Program-made: the position numbers and the translations under genes
Assembly (NCBI GenBank): GCA_024663395.1
Contig: JANFAH010000006.1
Span: 2,914,001 to 2,978,000 of the forward strand
DNA from: Pisolithus tinctorius
Taxonomy: Eukaryota; Basidiomycota; Agaricomycetes; Boletales; Pisolithaceae
Reading direction: 5' to 3'
Length of the DNA stretch: 64,000 nucleotides
Notes under the pieces: generated by a model
What the model was told of the DNA's origin: nothing
What the model saw: only the letters and a program-made list of their open reading frames with translations
Databases searched by the model: none
In this document: positions 1 to 12,262 of the stretch, one piece after another
Layout: every line of letters begins with the position of its first letter
How positions within the stretch are numbered: the stretch's first letter is position 1

Positions 1-2
1 GC

Positions 3-1195
3 CAGACCATTGCTGTTCTGGATTCGTCCCAAGTCGACTCGTACACGCCTTACACTTATTATGCCAGCACTGGGTACTGCAGTGCTGCTCAGACGTTCGC
101 CTGGGACTGTGGCAGTATGTCTCACTTACCTTCGATATCCTCTGCAGTCTAACACGTGTCTTGGCTTGCAGCCAACTGCGAGGCTAATCCTAGTTTCGTA
201 CCTGTTGCCTCTGGGGGAAACGGCGACGCTATTCAGTATTGTAAGCATCCTGTTTCGTTTTCACGTGCGAGAGAGTCCATGGGAATGCACCGTTAGGGTA
301 TGTCGGATATGATCCTCTGCTCAGCACTGTGATCGTCGCGCACCAAGGAACCGACCCTTCCGAGATGTATGTTCTCTCACACTCATATCATTTCATTTTG
401 GCGTGATAATTCATTCCGATCGTGAAATGGTAGTTTGCCCCTCATCACTGACGCCGACTTCTTCCTTGCGAACCTTGATTCCTCGTTGTTCCCGGGGATT
501 TCCTCTGACATCAAAGTCCACAACGGATTCAGCGACGCACAGGCGTTGTAGGTTCTCCGCCATCATCATCGCTGCTGCCTCAAATCATCAACGATATATC
601 ATCATATTACAGGACTGCGACAGACGTTCTCGCGGCTGTGCAGACAACTTTGTCAAAGTATGGAACAATGTGCATCACTTTGGTCGGTCATTCCCTCGGT
701 AAGTGATGGTCGAATGTTGCACTTCAGGATGGTTTTCATTGATGCTGCGTCCTTATTCCCATTTCGTCAGGAGCGGCCATATCCCTTCTAGACTCCGTCT
801 ATCTTCCGCTTCACCTCCCCTCAGGCTTGACTTTCCAGACTATCACGTATGGTCTCCCTCGAGTAAGCCTCGCATTCACTCCTCTTGTCTCCCAAAACGC
901 TTGGCTCAAGCATTGACAGGTCGGTAACCAAGCCTTTGCCGACTACGTGGATGCCAATCTCCATCTCATCCATATCAACAACAAGGAGGATCCAATCCCA
1001 ATCTGTCCAGGAATGTCCCTCGGCTTTGTCCATCCTGCTGGAGAGATTCATATTGAGGATTCTGGAGAGTGGGCTGCGTGTCCTGGACAGGACAATCCGA
1101 GCACTCAGTGCATTGTTGGCGACGTGCCAAATATCTTCGATGGTAACGAATCAGACCATGATGGCCCATATAACGCCATCGAAATGGGTTGTTAG
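3..1195 (+). CDS. Secreted class-3 lipase, 5' end outside the window
   Basis: Triacylglycerol lipase of the fungal lipase class-3 family (alpha/beta hydrolase), expected to be secreted and to hydrolyse acylglycerols. Seven exons can be read: 3-114, 172-240, 297-366, 434-547, 613-698, 771-862 and 920-1195, all joined by GT..AG introns without a frame break. The nucleophile elbow GHSLG spans the exon 5/6 junction near 690-775. The segment after it reads ITYGLPRVGN, the family's usual oxyanion-side region, and a HPAGEIHI stretch near the C-terminus holds a candidate catalytic His. Only the signal peptide and first codons are missing because the window starts inside exon 1. It ends in GC-TAG like its paralogue at 62488-63920, which lies on the opposite strand. 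Introns were placed by eye against that paralogue. Confidence 0.9.
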
Positions 1196-1479
1196 TGGTG
1201 CAGAGCGTGCACCTTATCGAGGAAGGGCAACGAACGAGTAGACAGCGGGACGGCGGAGAGCGTGGTAAAAGGAAGGCAAGTGTCTTGGAATCAGAAGGGA
1301 TATTGTAGTGTAAGGTTCTCGGATTAACTATCTATTGTAGTTGACTGGGTTAGTTCTGTGGGTCCTTCATGATGACACGCGTACATAATGGTTTACTATG
1401 ACACTATAACATTATTGCACATAAAGGTAGATGTCAGACTCTGAGCCTTTGCAATTGACTCCGCCTACAGATTAGTCTA

Positions 1480-1790
1480 CTAAGGTAGGGCGCTTGATCC
1501 CAAAATGGTGTTCTGCCACCCCGTTGCCCACCTCGTGAACGCAGCATTTATATATGGTCCTGTATTTTGGGCACTTTCCATGGTTCCCCATGCGACCAAA
1601 CGATACGAGGTCTCTTGAGGCAGGCGACCATCCTTTTAACTTCTGCCGAACTTGGGTTCCGATCTCCGGCCCCATATCAGTGTCATTCCTCCTTAACAAA
1701 CGGGCAGGTGTGGTCTTCGAGGTTGCCGTGCTTTCGGGTTTCAGTTGTGTTTGAATTGGTGTGGAGAAGATGCTTGATCCCAGGCGAAGT
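1480..1790. repeat. Diverged repeat fragment, copy 1
   Basis: This stretch is clearly related to 3045-3320 in the same orientation. Shared blocks include the run CATGCGACNAANCGATNCNAGGTCTCTTGA and a later CTTTCGGGTTTCAGTT. On the minus strand a 117-codon frame (1472-1825) is open here, but the partner copy has stops in it. I therefore read both as relics of one unknown gene or repeat and assign no function. Confidence 0.5.
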
Positions 1791-1885
1791 CGACTACAGA
1801 ACGAGTCAGCGCGTGAAGGAAACACAGGTGCGCAGAAGTCTGCAGAATTCTGGAACCTATCTTAGTTCAATCTTCCGCTGTGAAC

Positions 1886-2690
1886 CTACACGAGGCTCTG
1901 TCGATGAAGAATGGTCCAACGGAGGACTCGCCGATTGAATCCTTTTGGGAAAGAGGTGCTGAAAGGGGACCCAGAGATCTTCAGTCTGTCCATATCATCC
2001 CATGTCTTTTGCATTTCGGCTTCTGAGTGCCGTTGCTCCATCTCTAGCCGCCTCACCAACCCCGGATCTTCCCGTGCCTTGGTATCTTCCTGCAGTTGTT
2101 TGATTATTTCCTTTTGGCCGTGCCGGAACTTCTGGAATTGGGTATAGAGGGCTTTACCGGCAGTTGTCTCGTTCAATTTCCTTCCTGCATCAACCAGCTG
2201 TTTCTGCACCAAATGCGCTTCTTCTTCTCCTTCGAAGCCTGTGACAATCTCTTACGCGGATTTCGAGGATTCGTTGAATTGTTCGTGACGAGCCCCACAG
2301 TCAATCAGCGGCTTCCAAAGTTTGTTCCTAGATGCGACACTCCGCTCTCTGCGAGATCCACATCTTTCGCCTTATCCCACAAGGTGGACATCAATCGTAC
2401 GCGCTCCGCAGCCCCGTCTCCTCGCACCCGGGCAAACATATCGAGGTTCTTGCACATCGATCTCTACATCCGTTTATATGTTATGCCATGAGTGTAGACA
2501 ACGACGGTCAGTTTGACCTCTTGGCGGCATCTGTTCTGGTCTTGGTGAGTAATAAATCTGACAAACTCAGTGGCTCACTTCTCTAGCTGTTCCACGGTCG
2601 TACGCAGTATTTCGTGGTCCGATCGATAAGTGACATCGCATCCCGTAGGACCCATCAATCTGTGTTAGTCTAGTTTAACGACGAAGATGA
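1886..2690 (-). pseudogene. Decayed AIG1-like P-loop GTPase (C-terminal half)
   Basis: On the minus strand the frames resemble the fungal AIG1/GIMAP-type GTPase family downstream of its P-loop: SDHEILRTTVEQLE, then KLTVVVYTHGIT, MFARVRGDGAAERVRLMSTL, WDKAKDVDLAES, LIDCGARHEQFNESS and a coiled-coil tail that begins LVQKQLVDAGRKLNETTAGK. The pieces lie in the expected order but are not one frame: there is a TAG near 2463, an apparent 1-base loss near the WKPLID segment (about 2310) and a TAA near 2263. No Walker A motif is visible upstream. I read it as a dead copy, with family assignment from remembered motif order only. Confidence 0.6.
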
Positions 2691-2884
2691 TTCACGAAGA
2701 GGACCTACGCGATAACAAAGGGCTTGATGTACATTGTATGTGTGACACGATTTCCCTGTGGGTAGGGCAGAGCTTGCAGGGTTCAAACCTCAGGGTATGT
2801 GATACGTGCAGTGCACTTGGTCATGATGGCTGGAAGGCTGATAGCAATATCCACATGGCTCAGATAATCCTCATACAGGCCTAA

Positions 2885-3005
2885 CTGATGTCAATGAATC
2901 TGTAAACTGCTCGGCGCATGACCGGCAGCCAAATGGCCCGAAGCCAGGACTTGAATGGGTTTATGTTAGGAATCGATGTCCAAAAAGGTTGGAACAACCG
3001 ATCAC
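2885..3005 (-). repeat. Gene-fragment repeat, copy 1
   Basis: The minus strand reads LFQPFWTSIPNINPF followed by SWLRAIWLPVMRRAVYRFID without a stop. The block 8265-8440 is homologous in the same orientation but has stops in the matching frame. It is probably the relic of an unidentified protein-coding gene scattered locally. Confidence 0.4.
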
Positions 3006-3044
3006 CTATGGGACTACATACAACAGCGTTGCCTGCGGACCGGT

Positions 3045-3420
3045 TTATGTGGTTGGGCGCCTGATCTTAACACTGTTCCCATGCGACGAAGCGATGCAAG
3101 GTCTCTTGAAGCGGTGATCAATCATTCGATTTGAATGTTTCAACTCGTGCCAAACTTAGCTTCCGATCACGGCCAGGCCCTGTATACAAGTGTCGTTCCT
3201 CAACGAACTGGTGGGTGTGGTCTTCAATTTTGTCTGATCGAAACTATCCTTATAACTCCGTCTGCTGCTTGCGAAGTGCTTTCGGGTTTCAGTTATATTG
3301 GTGCAGAGATGATCGGTTCCAGACGACTCACGAGGTTAACTATAGAGCCACATGTTCTGGCAAAAACACGTACGGCGGCAGCAATGTTGTGACCCACAGG
3401 CTTAGTTGATAGCTGAAGTT
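3045..3420. repeat. Diverged repeat fragment, copy 2
   Basis: Second copy of the repeat at 1480-1790, in the same orientation and considerably diverged. The remainder down to the GH5 stop codon at 3698 contains nothing I recognise. Confidence 0.45.
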
Positions 3421-3697
3421 GTCCTGTTGGAATGGTATACCTCCATATATATGACCGGATGCAAACGTTGTGATTTAGATAACTGCTACCCAGAGCTCAC
3501 AACCAGAGTTGAATCAAACCTTGTATTACGAGTATTCTCAATTACAAACACCGTAAAATAAAAGGCAACGGAAACGAAAGTGCGAAGAAAGGAACGTAAG
3601 TTGAAAGGAACGTGATTCGGCGACGTTGGATATTGGGTGTCTCGCGGTGGCTCCCGTCACGGCAGCCAGGAGAACAAAAACTCTATACCAAGAAAGT

Positions 3698-5989
3698 TCA
3701 GAAAGAATGGTGCTTCTTCATGAACCTTCTCCCGTGGGCAGATAACTTCGGCGAAGGCAGGTTATTGGGTACAGACCGGTTTAAAACAGGTGCATCGAGG
3801 ACGGCGGCGGGCACACTTCTGCTCTTCGAACTAGTCTTGTTGATGTATGGTTGGCAAACGTTGTCATCGTAGTAAGAAGCGGGATTCTGAGTAAGTAAAC
3901 CCATGCTCAGAGCCTCAAGATAAGACCTATATCGATGTCTATCACCAGGCCGAGACAAAAGATTTGAGAATACCACGTACCACTGGCGAGCCAGTTCGGT
4001 CCCATTTGTCAAGTCCGAGACCTCCGTCTTGAAGTTCCAATACTACGCCCAATGAATCATTCATTCTACACGGAATTTTGTCATTAAAGAGCTTACTATC
4101 CATCCGGCGCTCTGGCTATAGGCCCATTTTTGAGCGTCACCCCATTGTTTCAAGAAGCTATCGGTTGCGACAAATTGGGTGGAAAGACCCCATTCTCCAA
4201 ACCAGAGAGGTGAATCGCCAAGCGCAGCATCATTCTGAATACGCTGAAGATCTGAGAGATCCGTAGTCAATATAGGTTTCGTTCCACTGTTCGAGGAGCT
4301 ACTTACTGCAAATGCTTTGCATATACGCTGTGGGATCGGCAGCGGCCACACCCTATGCACGGCAAAGAAAAAGCTGAACACTCATCACAGACTCCATGAT
4401 AATAAGGCTTACACCGAACCTAGTGGGCGAGAATGAGCCATTCGACACATGAGATATGTGATGTACACATACGAATAGTAGAGATGGTTGTCGTATCCCT
4501 GAGGGCCAATAGCAGCATTTGCCGGATTAGGCGGATTGTCGTACTGCCAATTAACGTCCATGAAACTGTAGACGCGTGATACAACTTCCTAACAATAAAA
4601 CTAATTTTGCTTACCTGGTAACCAACGGTGAACGGCGACTGTTGAAGGGTTCGGAGGTAAGAGTGCCGGAAAGTCCATACTGAGACCCAATGCCTATAAG
4701 GATCGGGATGGCATCTTGGAGCGCATCGACGACGTCCGCATCGAATAGAGACAAAGAACATGCCTGTTGGAGAGCCGCAGTGAAATTGGTAGTTGGAAGG
4801 GAACCCGGAAGATTTGGGTTGTAAATGGGAACCCGGATACCAAGAAGGGTTTCAATTGCACGGATAGTCTTCACAAAGTTTTTCTGGACTACACCATAAA
4901 TGCATCATCGTTGCAACTACAACACTCAACAAGTAAAGGAATACGCACAATCGCCATATCCGGGTGTTTGCGCAGCGTCCATTATAGGTTCATTAACCGC
5001 CTCAATTGCAAAGACATTTGAAAACTGGGGGTCGAGGTGCGACAAAGTTGTCATGACAGCTGTCCAGACCAGTGCACGATGATAATTGTGCGGCGTCTGT
5101 GATTGAACGGATGAGTTATCAATTGCCAGTTCTCGGAGTGTGACAACAAACATAGAACTGGACGTCGTCTGTGCATCTAAAGATATTGAATGAGAAACAT
5201 GACATTCGAATGGAGCCAGCGAGTCGGCACGTACCGTCCGGTAAACATCTGACCAGGAGTTTGCACTCCAGGAAGGGCGTGATGATCCAAGATAGCATGC
5301 ATTCCAGCATCCCTTATCCAACCCAAACCACGGCGCTGGAGAGGAGGTAAGTCGGGAAGATCTTCGCACATACATTCACACTCCCCAAATATTCCAGACC
5401 ACCACGAGGATAATTTTCTTCTGGTCTTTCAACGAGGGCTTCTACAATCCAATACCCAAGCTGGTCGAAACACGTCAGAACCTGCTGTATCTCGGATAAA
5501 AGATGTTTTACCGGGATACGCAGTGTATTGATCCCAGCATTCTTAAGGTCTTGAAGGTCGCTCTGTGTGAACCAATTATCCCAGTGGTCGGCAAATATCT
5601 CATCTACTGTGTCGGGGTATGCCATCGCGAAATCACTATTCAAATAAGAAACTAAAGAGGGACATGAAAAGAGCATGCGCACAATTCGCATTCGATACAC
5701 TGTGTGCAGTCGGAACAGATTTGCCCTCCCATATTTGTCCAAGCTATATATGAAAAATCAAGGAATCAGGTATCGTCACGATTATGGTCGAGAGACCTGT
5801 CACCTTGCGGAAGCATCCAAGGCTCGAGTACAAGCCTTCGCGACCATTCGACATTCAAAATCGCTTGAAAGCAGCAAGAACCACTTACCATGATCCAAGG
5901 TTAACGCCGTAAATCTTCTCAACTGGTAGTTGGGCAAATACTCGAGGAACGGCCGCGACCAAGAGCGGAAACCAAAGAAGTCCCCTCAT
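3698..5989 (-). CDS. Secreted GH5 exo-beta-1,3-glucanase
   Basis: Glycoside hydrolase family 5 protein of the fungal exo-1,3-beta-glucanase type, expected to remodel cell-wall or extracellular glucan. The start at 5989 is chosen because it gives a signal peptide (MRGLLWFPLLVAAVPRVFAQ). The exons then read GVNLGSW, the DFAMAYPDTVDEIFADHWDN block, GINTLRIPLGYWIVEALVER, LRDAGMHAILDHHALPGVQ, VFAIEAVNEPIMD (acid/base Glu), a DVNWQYDNPPNPANAAIGP block and LWFGEWGLST (nucleophile Glu), and end after KTSSKSRSVPAAVLDAPV. At least ten short introns separate these blocks and I found no frame break, so the gene looks functional. A truncated relative lies on the other strand at 7424-7800. Confidence 0.88.
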
Positions 5990-6815
5990 TCTCGAATCCT
6001 AGCCAAAGAAACGACCGACAGGAAAAAAGAGTGACAGTGAGAAGGGACTCGGAAGAGAAGTGCTTGGAGAAACTGTTCTTTATGTAAGTGGTCATGTATG
6101 CGATCGGGGGCAATTTACCCGTGTGTCCAGCGTCACGAAGGGTGCCGAAGTGTTATGGAGAAATTCTGCATATTGACAACAGTCAATACCTTGCGAGGAG
6201 CTCGGCAGTCGACTCGTCCTGTCCGGCACCCGGAACCTCCGTAGCCTGATCACTGTTAGCCATGTAATGAGAACCGCACGCTAGCCAGAGAAGTGGTCCC
6301 TTCGAGGGATCACGAAGTCCCGGACATCACGTCCGGCCGAATTGAAGCCAGACGGATGCACATATAGTTAGACCGCTTTCACAATCGGCAGCGAGTAGCC
6401 GACAATATTGGTTATGTGTTTGGATATGCTTGCACACTTCCTCGTGCTCCTGTTTCTCGTGCTCGCTCTTTGGTTGTTCCGGCATCAACGTGGCTCCGGG
6501 CATGTTAAATGATCTTAGGGACTGGAGCAAGCATTTCTGTAGTGTGGTAGATGCTGGTCTTCGGAACATCCCCAAGTGAAAAACGTCTGTACCCTATCCC
6601 TTGTTCGGTTCACAAACGACTCATGGGAAATCGGAGTCAACGGCTTACAAAAATTCCCCATGGTTCTGACCACATTCTCTGGAATACGCAATGTCTGACA
6701 GTGTATTCTTATTAGTGAATAAGGGCTTGATCTCTAAAAACTTTGTTTTAGACTTCCAGTTTCACTTTATGTTACGCAGATCGCTGCATGTGCGTCCGCT
6801 GACAAGAGTCTACAA
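5990..6815. other. Intergenic, upstream of the GH5 gene
   Basis: No convincing coding sequence, RNA gene or repeat was seen. The GH5 promoter must lie at the left end of this stretch, but no TATA or other element stands out enough to call. Confidence 0.4.
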
Positions 6816-7250
6816 TAAAATATGCGGTCGCGGAAGAAAGTACACGCGCAACTTCCACGCTTCCCTGCAACTCGCTGTGGAGAATCCCAATCTTGACCAA
6901 AATACTAGTGATCCACCTGGCACCACGAGACGCGCTGCTCGCTGCCACAGGCGTTTTCCTTGCTGGCCCCCCTGCTCGGTTTTCCCCCACGCCACCACTA
7001 CAGTCTCCCAAGGTGTCTATATCAGTCCTCCAATCACATCCTTCTCCTGATCCTCCGTTCTCAATATCACTACCGACCATCCCGCTAGCCCTAGCTATCC
7101 ACAGGTCGTTAATATCACCTTGGGAACCGGTGATCACGACCCCAAGTCTTCCGGCGATGATGAGGATGACATGAAAGTCTCCATCTCCACCACCCTTCAG
7201 GTGGCCGCCATACCGTTAGCATTCACCTTTATATCTAGGTAAGTACCGGA
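6816..7250 (+). other. Possible coding remnant, unknown
   Basis: The plus strand has an open, low-complexity frame near 7060-7240 (NITTDHPASPSYPQVVNITL, then a DHDPKSSGDDEDDMK acidic patch and a hydrophobic tail ending in VAAIPLAFTFISR) that stops right at a GTAAGT donor-like site near 7240. A different frame is open at 6893-7174. It may be an exon of an unrecognised membrane or secreted protein, or chance. I have no family for it. Confidence 0.2.
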
Positions 7251-7423
7251 TGCATATTTATTTCATGTGACCTTGATGTTTTAAACACTACTCAAATCCC
7301 GGATGCTGCCACATAGTGACTTGTCTCGTACGTACATAAATCTGTCCATTGCTGAACGCTTGATATTTCAGAATGGACAGGCATCAGTTGGTGGACGCAG
7401 TGTATAATGTCTGAGTTGTCTGT

Positions 7424-7800
7424 ATGCGTTTTCCCCTTCTCAGCGTGCATCCTCAGTACTTTTCTTCGTCAAATAATGATTTTACGATGACATACTCTGA
7501 TACGGTAGACCAGCCGTTCGTTGAGTACCGGGGTAGCTGGTTCACGCAGAGCAATCTCCAAGGCCTCGAGAGTGCTGGGATCAATACAATCCGTATTCCG
7601 GCATGATTCCTAGACATTGCTAACCCGGGCTTTATGAAGTGTTTCCATATTGAGTCTTAGAAGGCGTCAGAACGACCGGGAAAAGAATTTCAAGGTAATC
7701 CACAGTAAGTATTTGGTGGATGCGGACATAAGGAGGTTGTCCCGGTTTACACCCTCTCCTCCACCGCAGTTTGGGGGACGCTGATCGACACTGGTATGTA
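7424..7800 (+). pseudogene. Truncated GH5 glucanase relic
   Basis: The frame NDFTMTYSDTVDQPFVEYRG then WFTQSNLQGLESAGINTIRIP (about 7478-7605) matches the same exon of the intact GH5 gene at 3698-5989. Weaker similarity continues to an ERPEENYPRG-like patch near 7672 and to a GDADRHW remnant of the next exon near 7772. It has a stop right after INTIRIPA, lacks both catalytic Glu regions, and lies on the strand opposite to the intact gene. It is a dead partial duplicate. Confidence 0.75.
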
Positions 7801-8264
7801 TTCATTACACTTTCATTCTCAATTCTGACGGTCACCATGCTGGCCCGCAGCGACCATGCATAGTATCCTACTTTCCGATCATGCGAATGTATACACTTCG
7901 GATTCTACAATAATGTATCAAAGGTCAGGTGAGTAGACCATCGCCATCCTTCGAACTTGCCAGCGAAAGCCCACTCGCTGTTTCAGCCAACGCGGAAGGG
8001 TCGATACTGACCCATCTCCGTATCCTGCATCTCACGATATATCACTTAGTTGTCTGGCAGTGATTCTTCCATTGGGTGCTTCAGCAGACGCCACTCGGGC
8101 TTTATGGAAGTTGTTTCACCCACAGCTGACTTCTAGATTTCCAATCCGGGATAGACGGCACGGTGGACATATAGGTGCTTTCCAAGGAAGTAGTGAGATT
8201 GCGGCCCGTCGTACCTTGGCACGAGAAGACAGATAGGATGCCGGCCATGTTTTATCAAGTTTTC
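7801..8264. other. No gene seen
   Basis: Short frames only, with nothing conserved that I recognise. The stretch separates the GH5 relic from a repeat fragment. Confidence 0.35.
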
Positions 8265-8440
8265 CAACGCTTGAAAGGCCATCGATGAAACTACAAACTG
8301 CGTGGCGCATGCACGACACAGTAGACTGACCGGCAGTTATATGGCCCGGAGCCAGGACGTGGTTGGGTTTGCCTCGAGAGCCGACGTTCAAAAAGATTGG
8401 AACAGCCTTGGTCGATGCATCGATCATACCATTATCTCCA
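8265..8440 (-). repeat. Gene-fragment repeat, copy 2
   Basis: Homologous to 2885-3005 in the same orientation (shared words include GCGGCGCATG-like, ATGGCCCGRAGCCAGGAC and AAAAAGRTTGGAACA). In the frame that is open in the other copy this one contains stops. A 109-codon frame (8116-8445) in another register covers it but is probably incidental. Confidence 0.4.
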
Positions 8441-8857
8441 GGCAAGTCCGCAACAGGTAAGTGCTTGTCCAGGAAAAGGGTAAGACTACTGTACTGGCAT
8501 GCTTCGTGACGCCTGGAGTCGTTGCTTGAAGGAGGTCACCCAGAAACGCAATATACGACCACACAGCTTCCACCCCGTCCGCAAAACCAGCGTGTCCATT
8601 AAGTGGCGCCCTACGGCAATAAAAAAATATGTACACTCCATGTATCAAAAGTTAGAACTGTGCACCAATCACGGCGCGAGCGCTTCACGTATACACACCA
8701 AGGACAAACGGAAAAGAAATAAAGCGGCCGCCGAGGTGACTGACTGGCCACGTATGGCGGTGAAGAGAAGGTTAAAAAGTAAGTGCGCGAAGAGGAAAGC
8801 AAGGGTAGCAAAGGGAAAGAAACGGTAGTGCCGCCCCCGGACACCCGAGATCATATC

Positions 8858-11800
8858 TCAAAAATGAAACAGACCCTTCTTCTTTTTCTTCTTCTCCTCC
8901 TTCTCCGGTCCATTTGTTCCATAACTATTCACAGAGGTCGAACTAGCAGCATATGGCGAGCTTGGTGAGTGCGCCTTACTCAATTTTCCACTTGTCTTTA
9001 TGTCTTTCGGGACGTGGAGTTCAGGGCGCCGCGGTGGTGCTGGGTCGGGGATAAAGTACTTCTGGTCGTAGTACTCTTGGTACGAATTATGTGGCTGGGA
9101 CAAAGGTACGCCGTTGGGAACTGCACGAGATCCTACGCCTGACAACTCGAGAACCTTGAGATCGTCGAAGAACTGACGGGGAGTGATGGTATGCGTCGAC
9201 CCTGGCGATGTCTGTGAATAACTATCCCTCAACTGCGAAGGAGGCTCAAGACGCACCGATGTAGATGTCCTTGTTCAGCGATGCGCTGAGTGTGTATGCC
9301 TCTCGGACCTCTGAATATGTCATCCCGCCAGCGACGAATACGATCACACGCTGGTGGTTATCGGCTGGTGCAGTTGGTCGTACAGCCTTATGCCAGCTCG
9401 GTTTTGCACTGCGCAAAGACGTGGTCGGTGTGGGGGATTGACGAACGCTATTTGCAGGTGTAACCACCAACGGCGTATCCTTGACGTAAGGGAAAAGTGT
9501 CTGATCAAGTTTGTTGCCGACATGATCCTAAAAGCATCTCGCTTTAGTCATGCCATCCAAGCCAACGGTCCGCACACACCTCGATCACGGTACGAATTAA
9601 TGGTTTGTATCTTGAAAGTTCATATTCCTCATCTGCATGCGGCTTTTGCTTCAATTTCTTCTTGGTGTCCTTATCCGTAGCACCCTACACGGAAGGTGTC
9701 ATCAGCCTTGTCCAAGAAATAGAAATGAGATTACCTACCCTCGTGATTCGCACGCCGAGATGGACTAACGCATTCACTGCATCCTGCTCCACCATACTCA
9801 ACCTCGCATGTTGGTACAGCCGTCGCCGATCTTCATCCGGTACGCCATCGCGGTGCATGATGTACAGTGCGATGATGCGCACCTTGTTGAAGTTGCTTCG
9901 CAACAAGATAGTCTCAGCACATTTAAACACTCGAACGCATTGACGAACATGCATTACCTGACATCCCGGCTGTCAAGCAGCGGCACCATCTCTTCGACAA
10001 GCGTCTTCGGGGTTTTCCCTTCAGCAGTGAGTCCTGTCGCACAGCACTATTCACGTCTTAGCGAACCCCAAAGACAAAAGCACAACAAAACAACACACTT
10101 GCTCGACGTTAGCAACCAGTGGAAGTTTGTCTTTCTCGAATATTGTCATGCAATCTTGCGCCATATTCAGGTGCAATGAAAACTGTCATCGATCCTCTTT
10201 GGATACTCAAATTCCCCGAGATTGAAAAGGGGTTCGCACCTTTTCCCGCTGTTCTTGGTACTGCGGCAAACTCGCAAGCATGTCTTTCATATCATTCAGA
10301 CTCGCAGCACCTCCGCTACGAACGATCAGTTAACCATCTGAGGTCACGTGTCAGTACGCCAGCGCAACACACCCTTTAAATCCAGCATGATCCTCCATGA
10401 ATTTGTTAAAGTCTGCCATAAGCTTGTCGATAGCTTCTCGCATATGCATATGCCGTACGGTCGTCCACACCGAATCCGCATCCGACAACATTGCTACTTT
10501 ATCTTCATATGTGCCCACTGACGATTGAAATTTGTACCTGTGCAACGCTCGAGAGAGTACAGGAAACGAGTGAGAGAGGCGCACGAGTACTTGGACCCAT
10601 CTTGGATGGGGAGTAGGTCATTGCACATGGCTTGGTAAGTGAATTCGTGAATAAAGGGTGCGATGACATCCATGGCCCGATCGGTGATGATGAGAGTCCC
10701 ACGGGGCCGAGGTGGATCCGAAGCACTCTAACAATACAACCCAAGAACCCAACCATATCAGTTTTTCCAAGAGATGAGACGCGAAAAAAGAGACATCACA
10801 CAGGAAAATCAGGGTTCGCCTTCTTATGTTCCTCCAGACACTGCTGTACCATGGACGCCAATACTTTCGTGACGAACTCTGTGTCTGCAGTTTCGTACTG
10901 CCGCGCCGCTTCGCCTCTTGCCAGATTCGTCCTCCATCGACTGCTTCCTTCTGGTGGTGGTGGCGCCTTCGTTTGCTGATTCGGCTGAAGTGGACCCAGT
11001 GGGTGGTGGTGACTCGGTAGATAGTACCGTATATATGGGAACTCGTTCAATGTAATGCACAGATCTGCGATCTGCATGTCGGGGTGGACCGGTTAGTACA
11101 ACACGTCAGCACGCGCAACTCGAATGCAGGTTAGCATCACCCACGCGCTTGCTTACGAACCGCAGTTCTTCCTCCAATCGTGACCGCGCCGTTCGAAATG
11201 AGGCTTCGTTCCTGGGCGGACTGTATATGTGGAAGAAAAGCTCAGGTGCGTTCATGGAGAAGGTCTGTGCTTCCGTCACTGCGACCAGATATGACTTGAT
11301 TAATACGAGAGGTTGGCAAGCCCTCCTTTGACGCGGGACTTACCCCAGAAGTTGACAAACAATTCCTTGAGGGCTTTCAGGTGCGGTTCGGCAGGGGAGG
11401 ACGTCAGCCGTTGGAACAAAGGCTCTGCGAGACCTAGAACGAGACTCCCATCAACGACAATTTGGTGATCTTCGATGAGTGGGAGGGTGCACACCATCTA
11501 AGAAAAAGAGATGCGCTCCGAGGTATTGTTGACGTCCGTTCGAGAAATCCTGAATGATTCTATCGACATTTTGGGTCGTGGGCATGAGCATGTAGACCGC
11601 TTCAAACTGTTGCGGCTCCCGGTGCGTTGATATTGACTCGATGACTGTTATTGTTGGTCCGTCCTGCGCTTACATCAAACCGAAGGAAAGATGTAGGCGC
11701 ACTCACGGGTAACGTTCTCTTCTAAGATGTCAAACTGCTTCAGCACGGTGCTCAGCAGCTTTTGGACATGTTCGTCGACGACGAGGATCTTCCATCTCCC

Positions 11801-11930
11801 CTCTGGATTGACGGATCGGATTGCTTGCAGGAATGCTGGGGGATAAGACGTTGTTATTGTAGATAATTCGCTCCATCTGTAGAAAGCGATACGCACTGGA
11901 GCGGACGGTGTTGATGAGCGACGCAGACAT
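8858..11930 (-). CDS. SEC1: Sec1/Munc18 family protein (exocytic syntaxin-binding)
   Basis: Orthologue of yeast Sec1 / Munc18, which binds plasma-membrane syntaxin-type SNAREs and the assembled SNARE complex to allow exocytic vesicle fusion. The start at 11930 gives [11 protein letters not shown], then a GT..AG intron leads into [20 protein letters not shown], the N-terminal domain of the family. Downstream blocks in order are [28 protein letters not shown], a [20 protein letters not shown] segment, [40 protein letters not shown] and [18 protein letters not shown], the conserved domain-3 strand. The tail ([14 protein letters not shown] then a Lys-rich [14 protein letters not shown]) is long, as in other basidiomycete Sec1. 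More than ten short introns are needed and no frame break was seen. It is probably a single-copy essential gene. Confidence 0.88.
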
Positions 11931-12262
11931 GTCCCTCTTTGACCTGGCACATCTGACTTATTAGTGCAACCCTGTCGACTTGTCGGAGATCTCCGCATCA
12001 CTCGTTTGGCTAATGATAAGATCCAGCTAATAGGAGTGCCACTATTAGCAAGACCGATTGTAAGGTTCTCCACACTCCAGAACATGCATCATCAAGAGGT
12101 CAATCCAAGAGCGTCTATCACACTCAATATCGTTGACGAATTGGAATGGAAAGAGCTAAGGATCTACTTTCAATAGTATAGTTGTGGTCTTCGAGAATGT
12201 CGGATACCATTCTTTGTTCTTGCAAATGGTGAAGGAACCCCCAGAACGCTAGAAACCGGTAA
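11931..12262. other. Intergenic, upstream of SEC1
   Basis: This holds the presumed SEC1 promoter region and the 3' flank of the decayed membrane-protein copy. No feature could be called. Confidence 0.35.

Noticed and set aside
8499..8828. Lys/Arg-rich 109-codon frame downstream of SEC1
   Set aside because: It lies in the 3' flank of SEC1 in antisense; its composition follows from an A-rich strand and nothing conserved is seen.
9246..9470. Separate small genes suggested by isolated minus frames between 8.8 and 12 kb
   Set aside because: All fit as consecutive exons of one Sec1 protein in the right order.
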